The notes beneath the pieces were generated by a model, which saw nothing but the letters and a program-made list of their open reading frames with translations, was not told the DNA's origin and searched no databases. The translations under genes and the position numbers were made by a program. This document shows, piece by piece, positions 1 through 9,151 of a stretch of 27,008 nt of DNA; the first letter of the stretch is position 1, and each line of letters starts with the position of its first letter. Source of the DNA: Nitrososphaerota archaeon (GTDB taxonomy: Archaea > Thermoproteota > Nitrososphaeria > Nitrososphaerales > CADDZS01); assembly GCA_013288145.1 (NCBI GenBank), contig JABDCJ010000035.1, positions 1-27,008 on the forward strand. Reading direction: 5' to 3'.

Positions 1-1
1 A

Positions 2-907
2 TTTGGCTTCCATTATGGTGAAAATTACGGAAAACTTGTAAGAAAAGTCATCAACGACCTAAACATAAAAGGACAAAAAATCGGTATTGGCGACCATATT
101 TGGGGCTCTACCACAGCAAATTTGGCTGAAGGCGTGAAGAATGCAGAATTTCATCCCGCGGGCAATTTGATAGCTGGAGTGAGAGCGACGAAGGACGATG
201 AAGAAATACGGCTACTTCGCGAGGCTGCTGTTCTTACCGACAAAGTAATGGAAAACGTCATCCCCAAAATTACTGAAGGGGTCACCCAACATGACATTGA
301 AACTGAAGTTGAGTTTCAAGGTCAAAAACTAGGTGCATCTGATGTGGATTTTAGACCAACGGCTATTTTTCATAAGACTGGTAGTAAGCCTTCGATCGGT
401 CCGGCCAGTTATCCGAAAGAAAAAGGTTTGGTCCCCGGTACTTCAATCGCTTTTGACATAGGATTTGTTAAGGATGGTTACTGTTCTGACTTTGGAAGGA
501 GTTTCTACTACGGCACGCCAGACTCAGAGATGAAACAAGGATACGCCGCTCTGCACTCAGCAATTCTTTCGACTGTGGACAGACTCAGTTCAGATGGCCT
601 CAGAGCATGTGACCTTTTTCCGATCCTTGAAAAATATCTAGAAAAATTAGGATTTGGGAAGTATCTACCTACTTACTTACCAGAGCTGCTTGGACACAGC
701 ATTGGAATAGAGGCCCACGAATTACCCTGGTTGACGCCGCGTTACAAGGAGGAGATAGTTCCCAATATGGTAATGGCATGGGAGCCTAGAATCTGGCGTG
801 CAGGCAAATATTACATGAGAGTTGAAGACATGATCCTCGTAGGCAAACGTAAAGCGAAATTGCTGACACAGTTTGACAGAAATCTCTTCCAATTATCCAA
901 TAGATGA
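2..907 (+). CDS. M24 metallopeptidase (Xaa-Pro aminopeptidase/dipeptidase-like), 5' partial
   Basis: The reading frame is open from base 2, so the gene begins outside the window; 301 residues are visible. It covers the end of the creatinase-type N-terminal domain and the whole pita-bread catalytic domain. All five dinuclear-metal ligands of the M24 family are visible: Asp152 (AFDIGF), Asp163 (CSDFGR), His232 (LGHSIG), Glu261 (AWEPR) and Glu275 (MRVEDM), numbered from base 2. The family removes N-terminal residues next to proline or splits X-Pro dipeptides in the cytoplasm. This fits the peptidase-rich neighbourhood. A TTG at 122 is an internal codon, not a likely start. Some M24 relatives are creatinases, and a creatininase remnant follows directly, so a creatine-type substrate is an alternative. 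Confidence 0.88.
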   Translation, partial: FGFHYGENYGKLVRKVINDLNIKGQKIGIGDHIWGSTTANLAEGVKNAEFHPAGNLIAGVRATKDDEEIRLLREAAVLTDKVMENVIPKITEGVTQHDIETEVEFQGQKLGASDVDFRPTAIFHKTGSKPSIGPASYPKEKGLVPGTSIAFDIGFVKDGYCSDFGRSFYYGTPDSEMKQGYAALHSAILSTVDRLSSDGLRACDLFPILEKYLEKLGFGKYLPTYLPELLGHSIGIEAHELPWLTPRYKEEIVPNMVMAWEPRIWRAGKYYMRVEDMILVGKRKAKLLTQFDRNLFQLSNR

Positions 908-1012
908 ACCGATCAGAACTTGAGAATGAGCGAAAACGAAATAGACTCTTAGTTCGATGAAAATCCCCGTAGCCGAGGTCTACTTCCTTTTAGGTTGCAT
1001 CATCAGCCATAG

Positions 1013-1123
1013 TTGAAAAACATCGGCGTGATGGGCGATCCTTTTGCTGCTTCACTAGAAAAGGGGAAAGCGGTCTTTAACATAGCAGTAACTAAACTTC
1101 AAAAAATTATTGACGATAATCTC
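1013..1123 (+). pseudogene. Remnant of a creatininase-family amidohydrolase C-terminus
   Basis: About 37 codons just after an in-frame TAG at 1010 read KNIGVMGDPFAASLEKGKAV and then a helix ending IIDDNL. This matches the C-terminal signature of creatininase/creatinine amidohydrolase proteins (GVxGDPxxATxEKG followed by a helix). No catalytic part is present upstream, where only about 100 bases separate it from the M24 stop. The open frame runs on to 1261, but that tail shows no family resemblance and overlaps the convergent hydrolase gene. I read it as the surviving 3' end of a deleted gene. The assignment rests on motif memory. Confidence 0.6.
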
Positions 1124-1195
1124 AACTGCGCACGAGTTCTTCTACAATTCTGCTTGGCCGTCTGCAATGACGTGCATTGTGATTACAATCTTCAG

Positions 1196-2890
1196 CTAAA
1201 ATTCACAACGATCCTGCGGGCCGGCAGTGAAGTCTACCTTGGTTGCAACACTCAAGATTAACTTCGAGGGATGCCTCTGGGAATGGTAGACCGTTTGTTC
1301 GGCCACGACCGGCTCTACCTCCTCCCAAGGATTCCCGCCCGTGTTGAAATTTGGGGCGAAGACTGGAAAGGCGCTTGATGATACTTCAAGCCTAATCGAG
1401 TGACCGGGCAGGAAACGATTTCCGGTTGCCCACAAATCAATGTTGATTTTCACAACCTCGCCGGGCGAGACCAAATGGGATTTTTCATATCCGAATCGGT
1501 ATCGGAGTCGAGAGATTCCGTGCCCTAATCTCATCGCGTAGCCGGAGGGATGGACATCCGAAAGTCTGGCAAAGAAATCAGTGTCGAGGGCTGAAGTGCT
1601 CACGTATAACTCGGCTTCCACGTTGCCAATCACATCTAGAGGAGAATGGAGGGGTTCCGAGGTGAAAACAAGCACATCGTCTCTCCTCTGAATGAAACGA
1701 AGGTCCTCGTTGGTCCCGCACTGAAACTGCTCCCTCCAATATGGAGCCGGTAACGGTAGTTTGGGATCGTATATGAATGAAGATGAAACCATCCCATCAT
1801 GGTATGCCGACAGTTTGCCTTTTCCTGATAGTCCGTTAGCAATCCCATCAGACCCAAGCAAGAGCTCGTACTGATTATTCTGTGATGTCGGATAATCAGT
1901 GAACTCTGCCCAGCGATTTACGCCCATAACAAAAAGTCTGACCTGCGATTCGTCCATAATTCCATTTTCCTCGTCCTTCAACCAGTAATCAAACCACCTA
2001 AGTGCCTCTTTGTCCAGCAAGACGATCGAATCAGGTGTGAAATCGAAATCGCCCAGTCTCGAGGAATCAGTAGAAAGTCTGTGAGCCCAAGGACCTATCA
2101 TTAATTTCTGTTTTTTCCTCATGGCGGGATTTATCTTACTGACCTGGCTGAAGTGATCAATGGCACCCTTTAGGGCATCATCAAACCATCCGGAAACAAA
2201 GTAAGATGGAACATCCACCAGTTTGCTCATGTCGTCCTCCCACAACTTCTTCAGGTACGAATCGAATTTCAGATGCTCGAACCTTTCGAGGAAAGGCTGT
2301 CCATCTAGACCGAGCTCGGAAAAGATCTTGTTTAGTGGGCGGGTGTACAAGAGAGATTCCCAATCAAAATTTGGCTCGCTTATTTCGTCTTTGACTGTCT
2401 TTCCTGAAGTGTAGAAATACCACATTGAAATTATCAGCAGATAGACTCCGGACGTGTAACCAGAGCAATCCCTGAATGGATGAAGCGAAGGAGTGCACTT
2501 GATGAACGCCGCTTTGTGGTGAGGAGGTCTCAACCTCATTGAAGAGAGTTGTAGAGCACCTTCGTAAGACGATCCTATTGTTCCAACATTACCGTTGCAC
2601 CAGTTTCTTGACGCCACCCACTCGATCGAATCATACCCGTCTTCAACTTCCTGAAAGTAAGGATTGAAAGTCCCCTCGGAGTTTCCTCTGCCCCTTACGT
2701 CCATTTGAACGACTACGTAGCCATTCGCGACAAAAGTTGAAGCAGCTGTGAACCTTCCCTTGCTATCTTTTCCATATGGTGTTCGATTCAATACTGCAGG
2801 AAACGATCCCTTTTCTTTTGGAAGGTAGACATTTGCAGATAGTTTCGTTCCATCTCTCATTGGAACTTTGAGATCAAAAGACCAATCCAA
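1196..2890 (-). CDS. CocE/NonD family alpha/beta hydrolase (S15 X-Pro dipeptidyl-peptidase-like)
   Basis: This 564-residue protein has the usual length and order of the CocE family: N-terminal alpha/beta hydrolase core, helical cap, and C-terminal jelly-roll domain. The N-terminus VPMRDGTKL and the MDVRGRGNSEG segment are typical. The likely triad is Ser108 in GSSYEG, Asp237 in SGWFDD and His270 in GPWAH. The C-terminal SSSAFPVFAPNFNTGG is the family hallmark. Members hydrolyse acyl esters, beta-lactams or X-Pro peptides; the substrate here is unknown, but neighbours suggest a peptide role. The start is TTG. It is supported by the family N-terminus and a TATA-like box at 2915-2924, about 28 bases upstream, suggesting a leaderless transcript. 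Confidence 0.92.
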   Translation of the reverse strand: MDWSFDLKVPMRDGTKLSANVYLPKEKGSFPAVLNRTPYGKDSKGRFTAASTFVANGYVVVQMDVRGRGNSEGTFNPYFQEVEDGYDSIEWVASRNWCNGNVGTIGSSYEGALQLSSMRLRPPHHKAAFIKCTPSLHPFRDCSGYTSGVYLLIISMWYFYTSGKTVKDEISEPNFDWESLLYTRPLNKIFSELGLDGQPFLERFEHLKFDSYLKKLWEDDMSKLVDVPSYFVSGWFDDALKGAIDHFSQVSKINPAMRKKQKLMIGPWAHRLSTDSSRLGDFDFTPDSIVLLDKEALRWFDYWLKDEENGIMDESQVRLFVMGVNRWAEFTDYPTSQNNQYELLLGSDGIANGLSGKGKLSAYHDGMVSSSFIYDPKLPLPAPYWREQFQCGTNEDLRFIQRRDDVLVFTSEPLHSPLDVIGNVEAELYVSTSALDTDFFARLSDVHPSGYAMRLGHGISRLRYRFGYEKSHLVSPGEVVKINIDLWATGNRFLPGHSIRLEVSSSAFPVFAPNFNTGGNPWEEVEPVVAEQTVYHSQRHPSKLILSVATKVDFTAGPQDRCEF

Positions 2891-2914
2891 GTGATATATT
2901 GTGATTTTCCGGTG

Positions 2915-2924
2915 CTTAAAAATC
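2915..2924 (-). promoter_or_regulatory. TATA-like box of the CocE-type hydrolase gene
   Basis: On the minus strand this reads GATTTTTAAG, centred about 28 bases before the TTG start. That spacing suits an archaeal leaderless promoter and supports the TTG start choice. Confidence 0.5.
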
Positions 2925-3062
2925 AGGCTCGGAAGTTACCTCTCTCAGTAAAGGGTTTTCAGCTATGATTTGGAATGGAATATGAAACTTGCCTTATAGA
3001 AGAGCTTCCTCCAAATGGTTTCTCACGGCACGGGAGAATTACTTGCGATGAGTACAAGAAGT

Positions 3063-5507
3063 TCAGCAGGGAGAAGGCGAGAAGACTTCTTTTATCTGCT
3101 CTAGTTGGTAAATTAACTCCCTCAACTTCCGCCTGACGCCTCCGTATATCTCAGTCTCGAGCCAACTTTGCAAGAGCGTGATGATCTTCGGATCCTCGAG
3201 ATTGCCCAGCGCGACTACAGCTTCCGTTTTAAGTCGTGGGTCCAATGCATCTTTCATCTCGAAGAGAAAGTCCTTGATTTTCTGAGAATCATGTTTTGAG
3301 ACTTTTCCCAGGTAAGAGATCGCCGCCACTTTGCCGTGCGTCTCGTTCCCATTTTTCGCGTAGTCCAAAGCTAGTGGAATCGCCCGCGCGTCAGATTTTT
3401 CGGCAAATCCTTTGAACGCGTGAGTTCTGACTATGTCAATTACCGAATCCTGCTCTAACGCAGATTTCATTGCATTGTAGGCTCTTTCGTCGTCGTTGTA
3501 GAGTCCGAGCGACCAAACAGCGTTTGCTCTGACGTAGTAGGAGTCGTCGTTATTGAGAAGCCATATCAGGCAGCTGATAATTTCCTCTCTAACTATCGTT
3601 TTTGTTGCTATATCGGCAAAGTTCCTAAGCGCGAATGCAACTCCCCTCCTGATTTTCAGATCAGCATCGTCTTTTGCGGAGAGCAAAAACCGCAAGGCAA
3701 CTTCCGACTTTAAACTGCCCAGCACCTTTGCTGCTTCAAATTGAACACCCCAAAACCGGCTATCCTCGACCACCTTCTCTAATGCGGCGAGAACCTCCTC
3801 CGACTGAGGGTGTCTCGAAATCTCCCATATAGCCCATATTTGCTCCATTACAGAAGAACTGGAATCTTGCAACTGGTATAGTGACATTTGGAGAGGCTTG
3901 TGAAAATCCAATATCTTTAGAATCCAGTCATTTGGATCGAAAGATACGTTCCGGGGTTCTTCCTCGGCCACAAAGACGAACACTTCTTTTGGCGCCGACA
4001 TTCGAATCACCTTGATTTCGGATTTGTTTTCGAATGTAAGTTTGATTTCGATTGGATTTGAAAAGAGCGGGATATTTTCCTTCCCTGCATTCTTCTGTTC
4101 GACTGCAAGCGCAATTTCTTTTCGATCGTGATTCCAAGAATAGCTCACGTCGTAGTCGGGGATGCCAGGGCTATAGAGCCATTCCTCAAAAAACGAGCCC
4201 AGATTGTGCCCGGAAACCTCCTCTACACATCTCTTGAAATCCTCAGTTTCTACACTGGAATTCTTGTGCTTCGAAACGTATAGGTTAATCGAGTCAAAGA
4301 ATTTTCGATCTCCGAGTATTCCCCTAAGCAAATGAAGCACCCACGCACCTTTTTCGTAGGCATGTCGATCAAAAATTTCTTCAGGATCCCAATAACGATT
4401 AGTGACAATTGGTCTAGCATAGCGTTTGTACTCTTCAAGAAACGACTCACGGTAAGGGTAATTCATGAAGTAGCAATAATTGTCTTCGCCCCGAGTAGAC
4501 CGTCTGTAAAGCGCTGTGAAGTAAGTCGCGAATCCTTCATTTAGCCACGCATGGGACCAGTCCTTGCATGTGAGGTAATCTCCAAACCACTGGTGTGCAA
4601 GCTCGTGAGCTACCACATCCTCTCCATTCTCATAATCTGCGTGGGCCCTTGCATCATGGAGAATCTCGTCACTAACTATTGTGGCGCTTACTGCCTCCGT
4701 CCCTCCGCCTGTGAAACCGACTGCTGTTTGTGCATATTTTGCATATGGATACTTCGTGCCGATAATTTTGGAAAAGTATCCCAACATTCGCGGAGTATTC
4801 CCGAAAGTGCGAAGGGCTTCGTCCTTTGATCGATTCGAGAGGACAAAGTACTCCAGTGGGAGGCCTTCCCAGGAATCCTTAATCTCAATCATGTCGCCGG
4901 CAACAATCGATCTAACGTATGGTGGATGGGGAACATCTTGAACGAAGTGCCAAGACTTCAGTCCGTTACCTGAATTAACAACGGAGACCAGTTTTCCGTT
5001 TGAAACTGCGATCATTGATTCTGGCAGAGTGACCGTAGTTTCGGTTGAACTTCGCATACTTGGATGATCGAAACAAGGATACCAGTACCTAGAATCGTTT
5101 GGCCAGCTGTGAACGAACTCTTGCCTAATTCCCCCCGAATCAGGCTCAGCTGGCCCGCCGAAGTAAAGACCCTTTTGTGGCATTGCCGAATACTCTAGAA
5201 TAATTTCAAACATGTCACCTACAGAGAGCTCAGGTTCAAGCAATATCTCTAGTTCTGTGTTCGTTACCTTGAAGCGACAATTTCTGCTATTGACCTTGAC
5301 TGACTCGAATTTCATCCCCACCGCATCTAGGATTATGTTTTCAACAGGAGAGGATAGAGAACACTCCAATTTAGCTGTCCCGGATATCAACCGCTTTTGA
5401 AAATCAAGTATCACATTTAGGAAACTGTGGTGAATCTCGTACGGATGCGAGGTAGGAGGACTTACGGGTTGACCCGGCAAGAAAAAAGAGCAAGAAGGGG
5501 AGATCAT
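3063..5507 (-). CDS. M1 family zinc aminopeptidase with C-terminal HEAT repeats (copy A)
   Basis: The protein has 814 residues from the ATG at 5507. It has an M1 N-terminal beta domain, the thermolysin-like domain, and about 270 C-terminal residues of HEAT-type helical repeats. Zinc ligands are His301 and His305 (HELAH) and Glu324 (NEGFA), with Glu302 as general base and Tyr384 (YEKGA) as transition-state tyrosine. The GAMEN substrate motif is replaced by GGGTEA, keeping the glutamate (Glu271). The family cleaves N-terminal residues from peptides. A TTG at 5540 would add 11 residues but sits directly against a TATA-like TTTTAC; the ATG at 5507 lies about 35 bases from that box and matches the paralogue's N-terminus (FxLPGQP). 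The dehydrogenase gene separates it from copy B. Confidence 0.94.
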   Translation of the reverse strand: MISPSCSFFLPGQPVSPPTSHPYEIHHSFLNVILDFQKRLISGTAKLECSLSSPVENIILDAVGMKFESVKVNSRNCRFKVTNTELEILLEPELSVGDMFEIILEYSAMPQKGLYFGGPAEPDSGGIRQEFVHSWPNDSRYWYPCFDHPSMRSSTETTVTLPESMIAVSNGKLVSVVNSGNGLKSWHFVQDVPHPPYVRSIVAGDMIEIKDSWEGLPLEYFVLSNRSKDEALRTFGNTPRMLGYFSKIIGTKYPYAKYAQTAVGFTGGGTEAVSATIVSDEILHDARAHADYENGEDVVAHELAHQWFGDYLTCKDWSHAWLNEGFATYFTALYRRSTRGEDNYCYFMNYPYRESFLEEYKRYARPIVTNRYWDPEEIFDRHAYEKGAWVLHLLRGILGDRKFFDSINLYVSKHKNSSVETEDFKRCVEEVSGHNLGSFFEEWLYSPGIPDYDVSYSWNHDRKEIALAVEQKNAGKENIPLFSNPIEIKLTFENKSEIKVIRMSAPKEVFVFVAEEEPRNVSFDPNDWILKILDFHKPLQMSLYQLQDSSSSVMEQIWAIWEISRHPQSEEVLAALEKVVEDSRFWGVQFEAAKVLGSLKSEVALRFLLSAKDDADLKIRRGVAFALRNFADIATKTIVREEIISCLIWLLNNDDSYYVRANAVWSLGLYNDDERAYNAMKSALEQDSVIDIVRTHAFKGFAEKSDARAIPLALDYAKNGNETHGKVAAISYLGKVSKHDSQKIKDFLFEMKDALDPRLKTEAVVALGNLEDPKIITLLQSWLETEIYGGVRRKLRELIYQLEQIKEVFSPSPC
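4516..4571 (-). repeat. 56-base segment nearly identical to 8155-8210 (M1 active site)
   Basis: This stretch encodes the zinc-site helix around CKDWSHAWLNEGFATYF. It differs from 8155-8210 in the other M1 gene by one silent base (4539 versus 8178), while the bases on both sides are clearly diverged. Confidence 0.9.
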
Positions 5508-5727
5508 TGATTGATGATTCGGCTGTGTTAGCTCCTTCAAGTAAAAGAAGGTAGCGTCGGGTAAAAATTCCTCTCAACAAACGAGAAGGTCATTACGCCA
5601 TACCGATCGTGCTCCAAATCATTGGATGCTCTGGAGGCCTGAAGTTTCCTCGTCGCAATATAGCAAAATCTTCAGCCGTAAACGAAGGGACAATCGAATT
5701 TCCGAGTAGGCTCCCAAATCAAAAGTT

Positions 5728-6663
5728 TCAGGGCAACATTGCCTCATCGATATTCGTCTTGATAACCATACTGTTCATCTCTTCCACCAGTGTCATAACC
5801 GCAGAGTTATCCCAATCCCCTCTGTCTTTTTCATATACTAAACGACTGAACATCTCATACGCCCACTCAGCTCCATTCAGCTTGAGTTCTTTTGATTTCG
5901 CCATTTCTTTGACAAATCCTAAGTCCTTAAGATGGTGCCGTGCTTTGAATCCCGGGATGAATTGTCTTCGCATGACCTTGTCTGCACGCGCATCTAGCAC
6001 CCAACAACGCGCGGCCCCATCTTTAATGGCCTCACGGACTATTGCTGGGTCTATCCCGGCACTTTCGCCCAAGACTAGGGCTTCTGCAACCCCCAAAAAC
6101 GACAAGGCCGCTATGAGTTGACTGCAAGCTTTAACGGTTTGTCCAGATCCACTTGGCCCAACATAGGTTATTTTCTTGCCTAATACTTCAAAGATAGGCT
6201 TGCACTTATCAAGTATCTCCTTTTTGCCGCCAACCATTATCGCGAGAGTTCCGTTAGTGGCACCTTCCGTACCACCAGAGACAGGAGCGTCAAGGTAGTC
6301 AACTCCAAACTTCTTGAGGGTTGTGGAGATGTCTTTCTCCACATCAGCCGAAATAGTACTCATATCGATGACAACCAGACCGGGTCGTGCAGATTCAATA
6401 ACCCCATTAGAACCGAGCATCACCTCTCTTACATCGGAGGAATCTGGTACAATTGAAATGACCACATCCGACTGCTTCCCAACCTCTCCGGGATTTTTTG
6501 CCCGATGAGCTCCGAGCAATTCCAGCTCATCCATGGCAGCTGAACTCCTGTTGTATACCGTCACCTGATAGCCTGATTTGATAAGATTCTTTGACATTGG
6601 TTTTCCCATCAAACCAAGACCAATGAAACCGATTCTCGGGAGTTCCTCTCGTTTTCGACTCAT
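5728..6663 (-). CDS. NAD(P)-dependent beta-hydroxyacid dehydrogenase (3-hydroxyisobutyrate dehydrogenase family)
   Basis: The protein has 311 residues from the ATG at 6663. The Rossmann motif is IGFIGLGLMG (residues 11-20). VYNRS at 36-40 is the pattern usually linked to NADP preference. DAPVSGG (125-131) is the substrate loop and Lys178 is the catalytic lysine in GPSGSGQTVK. The partner Asn four residues later in the family consensus is Gln182 here. Members oxidise 3-hydroxyisobutyrate or related acids, or reduce tartronate semialdehyde or succinic semialdehyde. An in-frame ATG at 6741 overlaps the upstream stop, but the extra 26 residues look unlike the family and a TATA box at 6684-6694 lies about 25 bases before 6663, so I chose 6663. 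The gene lies between the two M1 paralogues. Confidence 0.92.
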   Translation of the reverse strand: MSRKREELPRIGFIGLGLMGKPMSKNLIKSGYQVTVYNRSSAAMDELELLGAHRAKNPGEVGKQSDVVISIVPDSSDVREVMLGSNGVIESARPGLVVIDMSTISADVEKDISTTLKKFGVDYLDAPVSGGTEGATNGTLAIMVGGKKEILDKCKPIFEVLGKKITYVGPSGSGQTVKACSQLIAALSFLGVAEALVLGESAGIDPAIVREAIKDGAARCWVLDARADKVMRRQFIPGFKARHHLKDLGFVKEMAKSKELKLNGAEWAYEMFSRLVYEKDRGDWDNSAVMTLVEEMNSMVIKTNIDEAMLP

Positions 6664-6683
6664 GCACACCGGAAACGCTGCCC

Positions 6684-6694
6684 AATATAAAAAA
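6684..6694 (-). promoter_or_regulatory. TATA-like box of the hydroxyacid dehydrogenase gene
   Basis: The minus strand reads CTTTTTTATAT, about 25 bases before the ATG at 6663. It argues for a leaderless transcript starting there and against the upstream ATG at 6741. Confidence 0.55.
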
Positions 6695-6737
6695 GTCGTC
6701 CTAGGTTTGCCTCTCTGAAAAGGGCAGAATGAAAATA

Positions 6738-9125
6738 TCATTTGTCATTTTCTAAGATGTAGATAGACTCTCTCAACCTCCTACTAACCCTACCCCAGAC
6801 TTCGCGCTCCAGCCATTCTTTGAGAAAAGGAACAACTGACACATCCTGCAGTTCGCCAAGCATGACTGCGGCCTCTTCGCGTACACGCAAGTCTGAGTCT
6901 TGCTCAAGAGAGAGCAGCACATCTTTTGTGTCGCTTTGTCCCATTCCAAGCGTTCCGATTGTCCTTATTGCCTGAACTCTCCCAGATGATTCTTTGCCGT
7001 CTGCGAGGTAAGAAAGTGCCAATGGGTATGCCCTAATGTCTGCTCTTTCTGTGAATCCCATGAACACCATCTTTCGGACTACCCCCTCAGTTGAATCTTG
7101 CTTGAGTGCTCGCTCCAGTTCGGAAAATGCTCTCTCTGATTGCTTGTAGTAGCCGAGTGACCATGCGGCCTGTCCTCTTGTGTAAAACGAGACATCTTTT
7201 TCCAATAACTCGATTAGAGCGTCAACGACTTTGTCTTCGTATCTCTTGCCTAGGTGAGTGAATCCCCTCAACCCAAAAGCAATCCCTCTTCTAGTACGGT
7301 GGTCAGAATGTCCAACCCTTTTCATCAAAGCATCAAGTGCTTCAATGCTTCCAATTCTCCCGAGCGCTTTGGCCGCTTGCAGCCTCACACCCCAGAAGTC
7401 ATCCTTATCGATTCGCGAAGCTAATATTTCCACTACATCTCGCGAAGGAAAATTTGATAGCTCTATGCAAGCGTAAACTCGTTCAATCGCACTGTCATCC
7501 CTCGAAAGTTGATGGAGGAACATCTCCTTCGTTTTTTTGATAGCCAGTTCTTTCAAAATCCAATGATTCGGATCTATGCTTACGTTGAGTGGTTTTTCCG
7601 GTAGTGCAAATTCAAAGTCTGCTGACTTGCGCGAGAGTCGAATTTTTTCAATGGTTGCCTCGGCGCTCTCAAACTCGAATCTCACTTCAATCGGAATGTC
7701 ATAGAGCGGCGTATCCTCGATTCCTACATTTTTCTGTGAAATTAAAATTCGCATGGTATGTCTTTGCTCATTCCAAACACAATGCGCACTATAAACCGGA
7801 AATCCCGGAGTGTACACCCACTGGTCGAAGAAACTCTCAAGGTTCAAACCTGACACGTCTTCGAGCACCTTGCGAAAATCCGATGTCTCAACGTTTGAGC
7901 TAGCATGCTTACTTACGTACAAGCGTATACCTCGAAAGAAAGCGTCCTCACCCAATAACCCCCTGAGCCCGTGCAGCACCCAAGCACCCTTCTGGTAAAG
8001 ATGCCGATCGAAAATGTCGTGGGCAGTCCAGTATCGTTTAGTGACGATGCTTCTTTGATAGCGGCTAGTTTCCTCGAGAAAATCTTCCATGTAAGAGAAA
8101 CACATGAAATACTGAAACTCGTCTTTTCCCTCGTCGAACTCTTTGAAGAGTGCCGTGAAGTAAGTCGCGAATCCTTCGTTTAGCCACGCATGGGACCAGT
8201 CCTTGCATGTAAGATAGTTTCCGAACCAATGATGGGCGAGCTCGTGTACGACTATGTTGTCTGCCGTTGGTCGATAATCCATTGCCCAAACAGGATCCTG
8301 GAGCACCTCGTCAGTGATTGTAGTTGCCGTGACATTCTCGGACGCTCCAAAAGGAGCATAACTAACCGCACATTGCGCATATTTGGGATATGGGAAGTTG
8401 CAACCTGTGATTTTAGAAAAGAAATTCATCGAGCTGGAGGTTTTCTTAAAGGCCTCATAAGCCAAGGCTTTCTGTCGTGGAAAAACGATGTACTCGAGAG
8501 GAACATCACCGCACTTCTCTTCAATCTTCACGAAATCTCCGGCAACGATTGAGTGCAGATATGCTGGATGAGGAACTTCCAATTTGAAATGAAAAGCTCT
8601 CTTTTTGCTATCATCAAGTTCGCGCACGGAGACCAGATTCCCATTCGAAACTGCGAGCATATTCTTTGGCACCACTACTATGGTTTCCGAAGTATACCGC
8701 ATGTTAGGGTAATCGAAACATGGGAACCAATACCGCGAATCCTCGGCAAATCCTCTAGAGAAAACATGTGATTCTTTGAAAATTAGTCCTTTCTTTGGAG
8801 TCGTCGTGTATGCGATTGACAATGTCAGTCTCTTTTTCGGCTTCGATTCGTCCTTCCCAATAGTGATTCGTAATTTGCCATCCTTGAGCTCGTAAGGAAC
8901 ATTTTTTTTGCCGTTTAGGCTGATCTCATTGCATTCGATCTCGATACAGTCTAGCTCAAGGGTTTTCACTTGATTTCCGATCACTTCGATCGTATGAGTG
9001 ACATGGCCGGACACAGACCTCCTGTCGAAATCAAGCTCGATTTCCAGTTTCGTATGCCAAACCTTGATGGGGCGGTCTCGACAATATCTTATCGGCTGTC
9101 CAGGAAGAACGAATGGAACAGTCAT
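6738..9125 (-). CDS. M1 family zinc aminopeptidase with C-terminal HEAT repeats (copy B)
   Basis: The 795-residue protein is a full-length paralogue of copy A with the same layout: N-terminal beta domain, M1 catalytic domain, and a C-terminal HEAT-like helical array from about residue 535. Zinc ligands are His294, His298 (HELAH) and Glu317 (NEGFA); Glu295 is the base and Tyr377 (YQKGA) the catalytic tyrosine. The GAMEN motif reads GASEN (260-264), closer to canonical than in copy A, so the two may prefer different N-terminal residues. There is no signal peptide, so it is probably cytosolic. The ATG start is supported by a TATA-like box at 9152-9162. An inverted repeat at 9169-9187 sits just upstream of that box. 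Confidence 0.94.
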   Translation of the reverse strand: MTVPFVLPGQPIRYCRDRPIKVWHTKLEIELDFDRRSVSGHVTHTIEVIGNQVKTLELDCIEIECNEISLNGKKNVPYELKDGKLRITIGKDESKPKKRLTLSIAYTTTPKKGLIFKESHVFSRGFAEDSRYWFPCFDYPNMRYTSETIVVVPKNMLAVSNGNLVSVRELDDSKKRAFHFKLEVPHPAYLHSIVAGDFVKIEEKCGDVPLEYIVFPRQKALAYEAFKKTSSSMNFFSKITGCNFPYPKYAQCAVSYAPFGASENVTATTITDEVLQDPVWAMDYRPTADNIVVHELAHHWFGNYLTCKDWSHAWLNEGFATYFTALFKEFDEGKDEFQYFMCFSYMEDFLEETSRYQRSIVTKRYWTAHDIFDRHLYQKGAWVLHGLRGLLGEDAFFRGIRLYVSKHASSNVETSDFRKVLEDVSGLNLESFFDQWVYTPGFPVYSAHCVWNEQRHTMRILISQKNVGIEDTPLYDIPIEVRFEFESAEATIEKIRLSRKSADFEFALPEKPLNVSIDPNHWILKELAIKKTKEMFLHQLSRDDSAIERVYACIELSNFPSRDVVEILASRIDKDDFWGVRLQAAKALGRIGSIEALDALMKRVGHSDHRTRRGIAFGLRGFTHLGKRYEDKVVDALIELLEKDVSFYTRGQAAWSLGYYKQSERAFSELERALKQDSTEGVVRKMVFMGFTERADIRAYPLALSYLADGKESSGRVQAIRTIGTLGMGQSDTKDVLLSLEQDSDLRVREEAAVMLGELQDVSVVPFLKEWLEREVWGRVSRRLRESIYILENDK
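8155..8210 (-). repeat. 56-base segment nearly identical to 4516-4571 (M1 active site)
   Basis: This is the partner of the segment in copy A, with one mismatch over 56 bases inside otherwise diverged genes. Confidence 0.9.
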
Positions 9126-9151
9126 TAACTGTTCTGGCTCGTTGAGTTCGA

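Noticed and set aside
2975..3136. 53-residue plus-strand frame starting MEYETCLIEELPPNG between the hydrolase and M1 copy A
   Set aside because: It looks mildly protein-like, but its last 74 bases overlap the conserved 3' end of the M1 gene and I recognise no family.
5609..6121. 170-residue plus-strand frame
   Set aside because: It is antisense to the well-supported hydroxyacid dehydrogenase gene and is rich in Ser and Ile as expected of a shadow.
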